Source of the DNA: Prochlorococcus sp. AG-402-N23
GTDB taxonomy: Bacteria; Cyanobacteriota; Cyanobacteriia; PCC-6307; Cyanobiaceae
NCBI GenBank assembly: GCA_003216355.1
Contig: QCIX01000002.1
Coordinates: 1-64,000, forward strand
Direction of reading: 5' to 3'
Length of the DNA: 64,000 nt
Position 1 is the first letter of the stretch. Each line of letters opens with the position of its first letter. The position numbers and the translations under genes are program-made. The notes under the pieces were generated by a model, which saw nothing but the letters and a program-made list of their open reading frames with translations, searched no databases and was not told where the DNA came from. Shown here piece after piece: positions 33,567-43,727 of the stretch.

Positions 33567-33943
33567 AAAGCAGGTCATAAGCCGGGTTCTGTTCATCTTA
33601 ATTAATAAGATGGGTAATCATCTATCTAGGACTGGAATTACTTCACAGTCTCAAGCGGCGCTTAAAAGTAGATTGTTTAATGGTCATAAATCTACTAAGC
33701 CTTGCTCCCAGCCGGGGTTTACCTAGCCAACACTTCTCAATGTTGCTGGTGCGCTCTTACCACACCCTTGCACCCTTGCCATACATGATGTATTAGGCGG
33801 TATGTTTCTGTGGCACTATCCTCACGGTTGCCCGCACTGGGAATTACCCAGCAAGCCTGACCATGTGGGAGCCCGGACTTTCCTCAAGAAAGTTTTATTT
33901 TGTTTCCAAAATAAAACTTTCTTGCGATTGCCTCTCCTGCTTT
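33567..33943 (-). ncRNA. rnpB: RNase P RNA
   Basis: This is the catalytic RNA that matures tRNA 5' ends. The minus strand carries the universal block GAGGAAAGTCCGGGCTCCC (33867-33885 on the plus strand) and ACAGAACCCGGCTTA near the 3' end. The ends were set by an 8-bp P1 helix, AAAGCAGG at the 5' end with CCTGCTTT at the 3' end. The length of about 377 bases fits bacterial type A RNA. A T-run follows the 3' end. An 18-bp perfect hairpin sits at 33885-33924, a P3-like arm. The ORF at 33802 is spurious. Confidence 0.95.
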
Positions 33944-33982
33944 CATTTAGCATAATGCTTAATACTCCAAAAATCATCTATT

Positions 33983-34056
<74 letters not shown>

Positions 34057-34134
34057 TAAAAATAAAAAACTATATGTAGTATGTGTGCAAACTTGCTACT
34101 CTCTAGCTAGCGTATAGTTAGTAGTAAATCTTTT

Positions 34135-34467
34135 ATGGCTAAGTTGCATGATATGCGTTTAAAGCTCTTAATTCAACAAGAGCATGAACGCATTTCTAAA
34201 TCCCAACCTAATGATTTAGATCTTTCAATAGTTCAAGCAAGATGCCTCTGCTGGCTTGCTCTTTTGGCGGAAGCTCACGAAGACCAAGCAAATGATGCTG
34301 AAAAAAGAGGTGATGCTGAGCAAGCAATGGGATGGTTTGCTGATTCTATGAGACTAAGAGATGTAATTAATTTGGTTACTAGTATTGAGATACCTTTGCC
34401 AGATAGTCCAGATTCACTCGATGAAAATGACGAATTATTGGATGGCCCTACAATTTTACCAAAATAG
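34135..34467 (+). CDS. conserved hypothetical helical protein
   Basis: The 110-residue protein is mostly helical and charged, with no membrane segment or signal peptide. Its first half is MAKLHDMRLKLLIQQEHER, then WLALLAEAHEDQANDAEKRGD. It ends in an acidic, proline-rich tail (PLPDSPDSLDENDELLD). I recall similar proteins only in picocyanobacteria and cannot name a function. A 31-base gap separates it from the next gene, likely co-transcribed. Confidence 0.75.
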   Translation: MAKLHDMRLKLLIQQEHERISKSQPNDLDLSIVQARCLCWLALLAEAHEDQANDAEKRGDAEQAMGWFADSMRLRDVINLVTSIEIPLPDSPDSLDENDELLDGPTILPK

Positions 34468-34498
34468 TGAGATGATATAAAAAGAATTATATTTTCTT

Positions 34499-34954
34499 TT
34501 GGCTGAAGAACCATGTCAATGCTCTGATTGTCAGAGATTTTATAAAGAGCATGATCGTCTGATTAGAGAATTTCCTACTTTTAAGCAGCAACAAGAATCG
34601 AATTGGGCATCTATACAATCTTTCAGAACTCTTTGTACTAAGATTACTGATGAGTTGCAGAGAGAATTATCTGAAAGAGAATCAAATGAAGATATCAGTC
34701 CAGAAGATAAACATATCTCTGATACAGAAATTACTGAAGCTTTAGATGAACTGGAAAGTGTTAATGCCTATTTATATTCAATTGAGGCATTAATGGAAAG
34801 AATATTTGATACAAAAATTTCAAACAATATTGAATCAAAATTTAAAGAAATTGCAAATGAATTAGCCCCAGACCCATTAAATATGGATCGATTAATTTTG
34901 AATAGATTATTTCATCAAACCCCAGATTCACCAGATAAGAAAAATATTAATTAG
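34499..34954 (+). CDS. conserved hypothetical protein with N-terminal CxCxxC
   Basis: The 151-residue protein starts with TTG at 34499 (MAEEPCQCSDCQRFY), giving cysteines spaced C-x-C-x2-C that could bind metal. The rest is highly helical and acidic, with coiled-coil character (KITDELQRELSERESNEDIS, then ALDELESVNAYLYSIEALME). No function recognised. It converges on glgP and overlaps it by 8 bases. Confidence 0.72.
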   Translation: MAEEPCQCSDCQRFYKEHDRLIREFPTFKQQQESNWASIQSFRTLCTKITDELQRELSERESNEDISPEDKHISDTEITEALDELESVNAYLYSIEALMERIFDTKISNNIESKFKEIANELAPDPLNMDRLILNRLFHQTPDSPDKKNIN

Positions 34955-37511
34955 TTAATTCTTCGACGTCACAAGTAATTTCTACAGGCATTGGAGATAC
35001 TTTCCAAATGGATTTACAGTACTCTCTAATAGATCTATCTGATGAAAAATATCCTGATCTAGCAGTATTTAGTAATGCCATTTTATTCCAAGATTTTTTA
35101 TTATTCCAGCATTCACTTACCACATCCTGTTTATTTAAGTAATCTTCAAAGTCAGCCATAACAAAAAATGGATCATGCCCTGTAAGACTATTTAATAAAG
35201 GTTTAAATAATTCTTTATCCCCATTGCTAAAGTGGCCAATTTCAATTAGGCGTATAACCTCTTTGAGCTCTGGACATTGATCAATAAAAGTTTTGGGAGA
35301 GTAGTTATTATTTTTTAAATCCATAATTTCGCTTTCAGTTTTACCAAAAAGAAAGAAATTCTCTTTTTTCACAAGATCTCTTAATTCCACATTTGCTCCA
35401 TCTAAGGTTCCAATCGTTAAAGCTCCATTCATCGCAAACTTCATATTTCCAGTTCCAGATGCTTCTTTTCCAGCAGTTGAGATTTGTTCTGAAAGATCCG
35501 TTGCAGGATAAACTATCTCACCAAGTTTAACGTTATAGTCTGGTAGAAAAACAACTCTTAATAAACCATCCATATCTGGATCAGAATTAACTACATCAGC
35601 AATACCATTAATGAATCTAATCATAAGCTTTGCCATAAAGTAACCTGGCGCAGCTTTACCTCCGAATATTATTGTTCTTGGGACCTCATACTTGTTTGTA
35701 CCATTTTTGATTCTTAAATATTGGGCAATAATTTGTAGGGCGTTTAAATGTTGCCTTTTATATTGATGAATTCTTTTAACTTGAACATCAAATAAACTTG
35801 ATGGATCTACAAGTACGCTAGTTTTTGAATGGATAAAGCTAGCTAATTTTCTTTTGCCATTTAGTTTAGTTTCCTCAAATTTTTGCAAAAAATTGTTGTC
35901 ATCTTTTTTTTCTTCTAACTTCTTGAGAAGTTCCATATTTGTTATCCAGTTTGGACCAACTTCTTCTTCTAAAAGGTTCGATAGTGAGGGATTAGATAGG
36001 GCAACCCATCTCCTTGGAGTAACTCCATTAGTTACATTTGTAAATTTTTTAGGCCACAAAGCCGCAAACTCAGGCAGAAGTTGTCTTTTTATTAGATCTG
36101 AGTGGAGAGCTGCAACACCATTTATGTGATGTGCTCCAATTGTAGCTAAATGTGCCATACGAACTGATTTGGAGCCTTCTTCATCAATTATTGAGAGTTT
36201 TTGAAGGATCTTGTCATCACCAGGATAACGTAGTCTTAATTGTTGAAGAAATCTCCAATTAATTTCATAAATAATTTCTAGATGACGAGGAAGAAGATCA
36301 TTAAATAAACCTAAATCCCATTTTTCTAAAGCTTCTGGTAGTAATGTGTGGTTGGTATAAGCAACTGAAGAGGTAGTTATGTTCCAAGCTTTATCCCAAC
36401 CTATTTGATATTGATCAATAAGAAGTCTCATTAATTCTGCAACTGCAATAGCAGGATGGGTATCATTCAATTGGACTGTCCAATGCTTAGGGAATTCTGT
36501 TATTGCTATTGATCTTTTTTCAAGGCTCCTCAACATATCTTGAAGCGAACAACTTACAAAAAAGTGTTGTTGTTTGAGTCTTAATCTTCTACCTTCGTCA
36601 GTTCCATCATTTGGATATAGAACTTTTGAAAGAGTTTCAGATGCAACTTTTTCTTCGACTGCACCATAATAATCACCAATATTGAATGCATAAAAGTCAA
36701 AACTTTCAGTTGCATCAGCTCTCCATAATCTTAATCTGTCACATGTATTTACTCTGTATCCTAAAACTGGAACATCATGAGGTACTCCAATTGCATGTTC
36801 TGAAGGAATCCATCTTGATCTGTAGTTTCCTTTATCATCTCTATAACTTTCAGTCCTCCCTCCAAAACCTACGAAACATGATTCGTCCGGTTGTGGAAGT
36901 TCCCATGGCCATCCACCTTTTAACCATTTATCAGTTACTTCAACTTGCCAACCATCCCTAATTAACTGATTAAATATGCCAAATTCATATCGAATACCAT
37001 AACCAACTGCTGGAACTTGTAGAGATGCTAATGATTCCATGTAACAGGCTGCAAGTCTGCCAAGTCCTCCATTACCTAATCCAGGCTCCTCTTCAACTTC
37101 AAGAATTGTTGACAATGATTCAATGCCGAATCTTTTTAAAGCATCTTCTGCCTCTTGAGTTATTCCGAGATTGAGAAGATTATTACTTAATTGAGGACCT
37201 ATTAAAAACTCTGCTGATAAGTAAGCGACTGTTTTCTGTGGTTTTTTTCTTATGACTTCTTGACTGGCTAAATACCTTGTCATTAGCCTATCTTTAACCG
37301 CATAACTTAAGGCCATGTACAAATCGTGTGGACTTGCAGAAGTAGCTAACTTTCCAAGAGTATAAAAGAGATGGGCTGTCATACCTTGGAAAACAGCATC
37401 AGAATCCATGCCTGCTTTCTCAGGATCTAGGTAGCAGCCAGGTGTAGGCAAACGTAGATCGAAGGGTTCGTTAGGATTCATTGGATTAGCCATATAACAG
37501 ACAATAGCCAT
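34947..37511 (-). CDS. glgP: glycogen phosphorylase
   Basis: GlgP removes glucose units from glycogen as glucose-1-phosphate. The 854-residue protein has the substrate and PLP domains, with the PLP-lysine motif ASGTGNMKFAMNGALTIGTL and VKRIHQYKRQHLN. The conserved core starts near DLRLPTPGCYLDPEKAG, so an ATG at residue 7 (MANPMNPNE) is as likely a start as the listed one. It is the degradation partner for glycogen, used at night or in the dark period. Confidence 0.96.
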   Translation of the reverse strand: MAIVCYMANPMNPNEPFDLRLPTPGCYLDPEKAGMDSDAVFQGMTAHLFYTLGKLATSASPHDLYMALSYAVKDRLMTRYLASQEVIRKKPQKTVAYLSAEFLIGPQLSNNLLNLGITQEAEDALKRFGIESLSTILEVEEEPGLGNGGLGRLAACYMESLASLQVPAVGYGIRYEFGIFNQLIRDGWQVEVTDKWLKGGWPWELPQPDESCFVGFGGRTESYRDDKGNYRSRWIPSEHAIGVPHDVPVLGYRVNTCDRLRLWRADATESFDFYAFNIGDYYGAVEEKVASETLSKVLYPNDGTDEGRRLRLKQQHFFVSCSLQDMLRSLEKRSIAITEFPKHWTVQLNDTHPAIAVAELMRLLIDQYQIGWDKAWNITTSSVAYTNHTLLPEALEKWDLGLFNDLLPRHLEIIYEINWRFLQQLRLRYPGDDKILQKLSIIDEEGSKSVRMAHLATIGAHHINGVAALHSDLIKRQLLPEFAALWPKKFTNVTNGVTPRRWVALSNPSLSNLLEEEVGPNWITNMELLKKLEEKKDDNNFLQKFEETKLNGKRKLASFIHSKTSVLVDPSSLFDVQVKRIHQYKRQHLNALQIIAQYLRIKNGTNKYEVPRTIIFGGKAAPGYFMAKLMIRFINGIADVVNSDPDMDGLLRVVFLPDYNVKLGEIVYPATDLSEQISTAGKEASGTGNMKFAMNGALTIGTLDGANVELRDLVKKENFFLFGKTESEIMDLKNNNYSPKTFIDQCPELKEVIRLIEIGHFSNGDKELFKPLLNSLTGHDPFFVMADFEDYLNKQDVVSECWNNKKSWNKMALLNTARSGYFSSDRSIREYCKSIWKVSPMPVEITCDVEELTN

Positions 37512-37647
37512 TTTTTAGAAAATTTCTTTGTTGTAACTTCAGATCCACACTTGTTGAGTATTTTTGCTTTTTTCTTACATATTTCTTAAAGTGGGCCCTT
37601 CATAAACTATCTTCCAATTAGGTAGTTTATTTTTTCTCTAATTTTAA

Positions 37648-39015
37648 ATGTATTCCTTACTTGCTGAATTAAGTGCGCATGATTTAGAAGTTGCTGAAAC
37701 GTTGATAGGAGTTATAAGGTTTCTATTGATATTTTTAGCTGCAAGAGCATTAGCAGAAGTCTTAGTAAGACTAAGTTTGCCAACGATAGTAGGTGAGCTT
37801 CTTGCAGGAGTTGTAATAGGGGCATCAGGATTCCATTTGTTGATACCACCCTCAGCTGGAACTGAGTTAAATGAAGGACTTGTGAATGTTATTAGCTCAT
37901 TAGCGTCAATCCCCCCAGAAGCTGTACCTGATGTTTATTTCGAAAGTTTTCCATCCCTCCAAGCAGTAGCAACTCTAGGGTTATATGCTCTTTTATTTTT
38001 AACAGGATTAGAAAGTGAGTTAGAGGAATTAGTAGCTGTCGGAGCTCAGGCTTTTACTGTTGCTATGGCTGGTGTAATTTTACCGTTTGCCTTTGGTACT
38101 CTTGGACTAATGTTTTTTTTTCAAGTAGATCTAATTCCAGCAGTTTTTGCAGGAGCATCTATGACAGCAACAAGTATAGGAATTACTGCAAGTGTTTTTG
38201 GTGAGTTGGGATATTTAAAAACTAGAGAAGGACAGATTGTTATTGGAGCGGCTGTTTTAGATGATATTTTGGGTATTGTTATTCTTGCAGTTGTAGTAGC
38301 CCTTGCCGCAGGAGGTTCTTTAGAAATTGCTCCTATCGTTAAATTAGTTGCAGCAGCTGTAGTATTTGTTATTGCTGCTATAGCATTAAGTCGAACAGCA
38401 GCTCCAGGTTTTGATTGGTTATTAGATAGATTAAAGGCACCTGGAGCAGTAGTGGTAGCTTCTTTTGTGATACTTGTTTTGTGTTGTTTCGTGGCAACAG
38501 CTATTGGATTGGAAGCAGCTTTAGGTGCTTTTGCAGCTGGATTAATTCTTAGTAGTTCTAAAAATAATCACGCAATTCAACAATCGGTTTTACCTTTAGT
38601 TTCCTTATTCGCAACTATTTTTTTCGTATTAGTAGGAGCTGGAATGGATCTATCAGTTATAAATCCACTTGATCCAACAAGTAGGTCAGCTCTTGTAGTT
38701 GCAGGATTTTTATTAGTTGTAGCAATTATTGGTAAAATTGCAGCTGGATGGGTATTTTCAAGCGATAAACCTACAAATAGACTAGTTGTAGGTTTAGGTA
38801 TGATGCCTAGAGGAGAGGTTGGTTTAATTTTCCTTGGACTAGGAACAAGTGCTAAGTTGTTAACTCCTTCTCTTGAAGCAGCTATTTTATTAATGGTTAT
38901 TGGAACTACATTTCTTGCACCTGTTCTCTTGAGAATTGTTCTAAAAGATAAACCCCCAAATGATGGCAATAAAATTTCAGATGATGTTGCAGCAGATCCT
39001 GTTGGTCTTCTTTAG
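37648..39015 (+). CDS. CPA2-family Na+/H+ antiporter
   Basis: The 455-residue integral membrane protein has about 12 hydrophobic segments and the CPA2 pattern (PF00999): LPTIVGELLAGVVIGASGF near the N-terminus, LFLTGLESEL, AVLDDILGIV (acidic pair of the ion site) and MMPRGEVGLIFLGLG. It exchanges monovalent cations for protons in the plasma or thylakoid membrane; ion choice cannot be read from sequence. The upstream gap to glgP is 136 bases, divergent. Confidence 0.92.
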   Translation: MYSLLAELSAHDLEVAETLIGVIRFLLIFLAARALAEVLVRLSLPTIVGELLAGVVIGASGFHLLIPPSAGTELNEGLVNVISSLASIPPEAVPDVYFESFPSLQAVATLGLYALLFLTGLESELEELVAVGAQAFTVAMAGVILPFAFGTLGLMFFFQVDLIPAVFAGASMTATSIGITASVFGELGYLKTREGQIVIGAAVLDDILGIVILAVVVALAAGGSLEIAPIVKLVAAAVVFVIAAIALSRTAAPGFDWLLDRLKAPGAVVVASFVILVLCCFVATAIGLEAALGAFAAGLILSSSKNNHAIQQSVLPLVSLFATIFFVLVGAGMDLSVINPLDPTSRSALVVAGFLLVVAIIGKIAAGWVFSSDKPTNRLVVGLGMMPRGEVGLIFLGLGTSAKLLTPSLEAAILLMVIGTTFLAPVLLRIVLKDKPPNDGNKISDDVAADPVGLL

Positions 39016-39058
39016 GAAATAAGTTTATTAGAATCAACCAACATAGAATTTTCAATAA

Positions 39059-39958
39059 ATGGAAAAATCAGCTCTGATAGATAGCGATGTTAATTATGAC
39101 TGGAATTTTTTAAATTACCCAATACACACTATTTCTGCTAAGCCTGAGCAAACATCAAAAGAATGTGCAATTTTATTAATTCATGGTTTCGGTGCCTCTA
39201 CGGATCATTGGAGATTTAACATCCCTATTTTGAGTAGCAAATATGAAGTTCATGCAATGGATCTTCTCGGTTTTGGAAAAAGTCCTAAGCCCAAAGATGT
39301 TGAATACTCAGGATCTCTATGGAAAGATCAGGTTGTTGCTTATGTACAAGAAAAAATAAAAAAACCCACAATTGTTGTTGGAAATTCATTAGGTGGTTAT
39401 GCAGCATTAGCAGCTGGTGCAGAATTAAATGAGCTAAATGCAGGAGTGATATTACTTAATGCTGCTGGATATTTTAGTGAAGAAAAAACTATCAAAAAGA
39501 ATATGTTGCAAACTTCAATTGAAACAGTTGCTGGAATATTTTTGAAAAATATTGTTCTTCAACGTTTGATTTTTGAGAATATGAGAAATCCAAAAAATAT
39601 TAAAAAAACTTTAAATCAAGTTTATGTTGATAAAAAAAATGTTGATGATTTTTTAGTTGAGTCAATAAGAAAGCCTTCGCTAGATTATGGAGCTTTTAAT
39701 GTTTTTAGAAGTGTATTTAACCCATCAGGTCCTCAGGGATTGCCGTTGGATAAGTTGTTCGCAAAACTCGATTCACCATTATTACTGCTCTGGGGAGGCA
39801 AAGATCCTTGGATGAATACTCCAAAGAAAAGAAATCTTTATAAAAAATTTACACCAAAGAATACAAAAGAAATCATTCTTGATGCGGGACATTGTCCTCA
39901 TGATGAGATACCTGAATTAGTTAATCAGCATATTTTGGATTGGGTGAGTTCTCTTTAA
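39059..39958 (+). CDS. alpha/beta hydrolase-fold protein
   Basis: The 299-residue protein has IHGFGASTDHWRFN, DLLGFGKSPKPK, the nucleophile elbow GNSLGG, the acid WGGKDPW and the histidine in GHCPHDEIPE. It is a paralog of the hydrolase at 10575 (shared motifs, same overall size). Substrate unknown. It precedes an aldose epimerase-like gene by 9 bases, likely one transcript. Confidence 0.88.
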   Translation: MEKSALIDSDVNYDWNFLNYPIHTISAKPEQTSKECAILLIHGFGASTDHWRFNIPILSSKYEVHAMDLLGFGKSPKPKDVEYSGSLWKDQVVAYVQEKIKKPTIVVGNSLGGYAALAAGAELNELNAGVILLNAAGYFSEEKTIKKNMLQTSIETVAGIFLKNIVLQRLIFENMRNPKNIKKTLNQVYVDKKNVDDFLVESIRKPSLDYGAFNVFRSVFNPSGPQGLPLDKLFAKLDSPLLLLWGGKDPWMNTPKKRNLYKKFTPKNTKEIILDAGHCPHDEIPELVNQHILDWVSSL

Positions 39959-39967
39959 CTAACAATT

Positions 39968-40822
39968 GTGCAAATTAATTTATTTAATAAAGATCTAGGA
40001 ATTTTTGTCTTTCAGTTAGATCAAAAAAACTATATTAAATTTTGTCCTGGAAGAGGTGGTGTTATTACAAATTGGGTTTCGGATGGTAAAGAGATACTTT
40101 ATTTCGATGAAAAAAGATTTATGGATAAGACAAAAAGTATTAGGGGTGGTATTCCAATTCTTTTCCCTATTTGCGGAAATCTCAATACTTCTAGTTCAGT
40201 ATTTGGAAATGAGTATTTGCAGCTAACACAACATGGTTTCGCTAGGGATTTGCAATGGCAACACTCTTTTAATGAAAATGAAAAATCTTTATGCTTATTT
40301 TTAAATGAATCTAAAAAAACTAAAAAATATTATCCTTTCGATTTCGAACTAAGAATTGAAGTTAACTTAAAAATTAATTCTTTAGAATTTGAAATTACAA
40401 TCCATAATAAAACAGACTTTGCTATGCCTACAAATTTTGGTTTGCATCCTTATTTTAATGTTTCAGATTTCAAAAATTTAGAGTTTATTGATAATCCACT
40501 TAATTGTCAGGATCAAGAAAGAAACATTATAAGTAATACTTTGGATGAATTAAACAAAATTAATTTAGGAGTTGATCTACTTATGTATACTTCCGGCAGA
40601 AGCTCTTTTCGAGATAAAATTTTTAAAAGACAGGTAACTTTAAATCATCCATATCCTTTTGATTTAGGAGTTATTTGGAGTGATCCTCCAAGAAGAATGA
40701 TATGTCTCGAACCTTGGACTAGTCCCCGAAATTCTTTTGTTGATGGATTTAGAAACATTACGATTCCTTCAAATGATAGTAAAAGGTTAAATGCCTCAAT
40801 ACAAATAAAATCTCTTAAGTAA
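39968..40822 (+). CDS. aldose 1-epimerase-family protein
   Basis: The 284-residue protein (GTG start) has the beta-rich mutarotase fold. RGGIPILFPICG, QHGFARDLQW and PTNFGLHPYFNVSD carry the conserved histidines, and WTSPRNSFVDGF closes the signature. It is closer to hexose-6-phosphate epimerases (YeaD type) than to GalM by these motifs, but that is a memory-based judgement. It is flanked by genes for a hydrolase and a sugar-acid kinase-like protein. Confidence 0.82.
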   Translation: MQINLFNKDLGIFVFQLDQKNYIKFCPGRGGVITNWVSDGKEILYFDEKRFMDKTKSIRGGIPILFPICGNLNTSSSVFGNEYLQLTQHGFARDLQWQHSFNENEKSLCLFLNESKKTKKYYPFDFELRIEVNLKINSLEFEITIHNKTDFAMPTNFGLHPYFNVSDFKNLEFIDNPLNCQDQERNIISNTLDELNKINLGVDLLMYTSGRSSFRDKIFKRQVTLNHPYPFDLGVIWSDPPRRMICLEPWTSPRNSFVDGFRNITIPSNDSKRLNASIQIKSLK

Positions 40823-40835
40823 TTATGCAATACTT

Positions 40836-42185
40836 ATGAAATTTGTTGTTATTGATGATGATCCCACAGGCTCTCAAACTGTTCACGACTGCTTATTACT
40901 GCTTAAGTGGGACTGTTCAACTTTAGTCAAAGGTTTTGAATCTAAATCTAATTTATTTTTTATTTTGGGTAATACAAGGTCACTATCGGAAAATGATGCG
41001 AAATTAACAATAGAGGAAATTTGCAAAAATCTTAAAACTGTAATTGCTTCTCAAGCCTATGAAGAAGAAATTATTTTTATAAGTAGAGGAGACTCTACTC
41101 TTCGAGGCCATAACTATTTAGAGCCAAGTGTCCTAAATAGTTGCTTAGGTCCTTTTGATGCTACTTTTCATATTCCAGCTTTCATAGAGGGTAAAAGATT
41201 AACAATTAATGGATCACATTTTGTTGATAAAACCCCTATAAGTCAAACAATTTTTGCAACAGATAAAATTTTTGGATATGAGACAAGTAATGTCAAGAAT
41301 CTTTTATTTCAGCAGAGTAAATCGCAAATAAATTTTGAAGATATTCAAAATCTTTTATTGTCAGATATCGAAATGCTTAATGACGAAGAAAATAATATTG
41401 TATTTAAAGCATTAAAGAACTTGAAGAATAATAAACATGTAATTGTAGATGTAGAAAATTATTCTCAACTAAAAAAATTTTCTTTAGTAATTAAAAAATT
41501 AATTAAACAAAAAAAATTCCTTTTTCGAACTGCAGCAAGTTTTATAAGTTCAATTTCTGAGAAAAAAAGTGTCTCTCAGAATGAAATATTTTTCTCTAAT
41601 TTAAGAATAAGAAATAAAGAAAAGAGTGTTCTTCCAGGACTGATAATTGTTGGATCATATGTAGAACTTTCAACAATACAATTGAATAATTTATTAGAAA
41701 TAAGTAATTGTAATCCAGTTGAATTAGACGTTTTTGAATTCTTTAAAATTACTTCATCAGATAATAATCAGAAGCGAAGGAATTTGTATAAAAATAAATT
41801 TTTGAAAGAAATTAGATTGTCTTTTGAGAAAGGAAAAACCCCTGTTTTGTTTACTTCAAGAACATTGATGTCCTTAGATTCTTCCGAACTATTTAATTTT
41901 TATAATTTACTTGCTTTTTTTATTGCTGAATTAGTCGCAGATTTGAAGTATGAAATAGGATATTTGATTTCAAAAGGTGGAATAACAACAAATTTGATTC
42001 TTAGTAAAGGACTTAATGCAGATTATGTTTATCTTGAAGGGCAGATTTTAACTGGCATTTCAGTAGTGACTTACAATCTAAAAAATGGCGAAAAACTTCC
42101 TATTGTTACTCATCCTGGAAACATTGGCACCAAAGATTCACTGGTTAAAATTTGGAAAGTTTTTGAAAATAAAAATAATTTTTAA
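40836..42185 (+). CDS. four-carbon acid sugar kinase-family protein (DUF1537-type)
   Basis: The 449-residue protein has the N-terminal domain of the four-carbon acid sugar kinase family (VIDDDPTGSQTVHDC, FISRGDSTLRGHN) and the C-terminal nucleotide-binding domain (YLISKGGITTNLILSKGL, VTHPGNIGTKDSLVKIW). Family members phosphorylate sugar acids such as threonate or erythronate. No partner dehydrogenase or aldolase is next to it, so the substrate and pathway here are open. It converges on icd. Confidence 0.8.
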   Translation: MKFVVIDDDPTGSQTVHDCLLLLKWDCSTLVKGFESKSNLFFILGNTRSLSENDAKLTIEEICKNLKTVIASQAYEEEIIFISRGDSTLRGHNYLEPSVLNSCLGPFDATFHIPAFIEGKRLTINGSHFVDKTPISQTIFATDKIFGYETSNVKNLLFQQSKSQINFEDIQNLLLSDIEMLNDEENNIVFKALKNLKNNKHVIVDVENYSQLKKFSLVIKKLIKQKKFLFRTAASFISSISEKKSVSQNEIFFSNLRIRNKEKSVLPGLIIVGSYVELSTIQLNNLLEISNCNPVELDVFEFFKITSSDNNQKRRNLYKNKFLKEIRLSFEKGKTPVLFTSRTLMSLDSSELFNFYNLLAFFIAELVADLKYEIGYLISKGGITTNLILSKGLNADYVYLEGQILTGISVVTYNLKNGEKLPIVTHPGNIGTKDSLVKIWKVFENKNNF

Positions 42186-42187
42186 AA

Positions 42188-43612
42188 TTAGAAATTTGAG
42201 ATAATTTCTTCAGCAAAACTGCTGCAGGATAAGGGTTCTACTTTTGGTTCCATTAAGCGTGCTAGATCATAGGTGACTTTTTTTTGCTCTATTGCCTTAC
42301 TTAAACCATTAGTAACTAACTTAGCTGCCTCATCCCAACCAAAATATTCAAGCATCATTACACCACTAAGAATTACTGAACCTGGATTAATCTTATTTAA
42401 GCCTGCATGTTTTGGCGCAGTACCGTGCGTAGCTTCGAAAATTGCTGCATTATCTCCAATATTTGCACCAGGAGCCATACCTAGGCCACCAACAATTGCT
42501 GCAGCTGCATCAGAAACATAGTCTCCATTGAGATTTAAGGTTGCAAGAATTGAATATTCTTGAGGCCTAGTTTGTATTTGTTGAAATATACTATCAGCTA
42601 TCCGATCATCAACAAGAATAAGTTCTTTCCATTTTCCATCTCCGTGAGAATTTGATATTGATGCAATAACTTCTTTAATTTCTTCGCAAATGAATGCTTT
42701 TTTGTTATTTGTAAGCTTGTCAAAACCTGGTTCAATTTTTCGAGCATTATTTTCAATTGTAATTTCTGGATTTTTCTGAATATTATCTAAAATCCAGCTC
42801 TCTCTTTCTGTGATGCAATCTTCTCTAAATTCATTTACTGCTAATTCATATCCCCAATCTCTAAATGCACCTTCTGTATATTTCATAATATTCCCTTTAT
42901 GTACAAGAGTCACATGCCTTTTATTTCCTGATAATCTTTTGGCATGTTCAATAGCTTTTCTAATATGCCTTTGGCTACCAGATTTACTCACCGGTTTTAT
43001 TCCAATACCTGATCCGTTTGGTATAGATCTATTTTTTAAATTTTTACTTTTTGGTATGACAACGTTATTTAAGTGATTAATTAATTCAAGACAATTATTA
43101 TCCTCCGCTTCCCATTCAATTCCCATGTAGATATCCTCAGTATTTTCTCTATAAACAATAACGTCTAAATTTTGGGGATTTTTGTGAGGGCTTGGAGTCC
43201 CTGAATAATATTTGCATGGTCTAACACAGCTATATAAATCAAATATTTGTCTTAATGCAACATTCAGAGATCTAATACCTCCACCGATGGGGGTCGTTAA
43301 AGGTCCTTTGATGGCTACACCAAAGTGTTTGATTGCTTCAATAGTATCTTGAGGGAGGTAGTTATATGTTCCATAAAGTTCACAAGCTTCATCGCCTGCA
43401 TAGACTTTAAACCAATTAATTTTTCTTTCATCTCCATAGCTTTTTTTAATAGCTGAATCGAGAACGATTTGAGTTGCAGGCCAAATATCAACTCCAGTAC
43501 CATCACCCCTAATAAATGGGACAATTGGATTATTAGGAACATTAGGTTTGCCTTGATTAAAAGTTATTATCTCGCCTTCATTAGGTAAAGTTAATTTTTC
43601 AAATTTTGGCAT
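42188..43612 (-). CDS. icd: NADP-dependent isocitrate dehydrogenase
   Basis: Icd converts isocitrate to 2-oxoglutarate, the carbon skeleton for ammonium assimilation in cyanobacteria. The 474-residue protein (longer than the 416 of E. coli) has the substrate loop GGGIRSLNVALRQIFDLYSCVRP, YRENTEDIYMGIEWEAE and the C-terminal AFEATHGTAPKHAG-like segment. The extra length is an insertion around residues 270-340 seen in cyanobacterial Icd. Confidence 0.94.
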   Translation of the reverse strand: MPKFEKLTLPNEGEIITFNQGKPNVPNNPIVPFIRGDGTGVDIWPATQIVLDSAIKKSYGDERKINWFKVYAGDEACELYGTYNYLPQDTIEAIKHFGVAIKGPLTTPIGGGIRSLNVALRQIFDLYSCVRPCKYYSGTPSPHKNPQNLDVIVYRENTEDIYMGIEWEAEDNNCLELINHLNNVVIPKSKNLKNRSIPNGSGIGIKPVSKSGSQRHIRKAIEHAKRLSGNKRHVTLVHKGNIMKYTEGAFRDWGYELAVNEFREDCITERESWILDNIQKNPEITIENNARKIEPGFDKLTNNKKAFICEEIKEVIASISNSHGDGKWKELILVDDRIADSIFQQIQTRPQEYSILATLNLNGDYVSDAAAAIVGGLGMAPGANIGDNAAIFEATHGTAPKHAGLNKINPGSVILSGVMMLEYFGWDEAAKLVTNGLSKAIEQKKVTYDLARLMEPKVEPLSCSSFAEEIISNF

Positions 43613-43727
43613 AGCATTGAATTAATAAAAGATAACTCATTGAAGTTCCTCGTATTGTAATTTGCGATGAGTTATTTTCTTTAAAACCTAGAAATTTATT
43701 ATTCAAATGTGAATAGAGAATAGTTTA

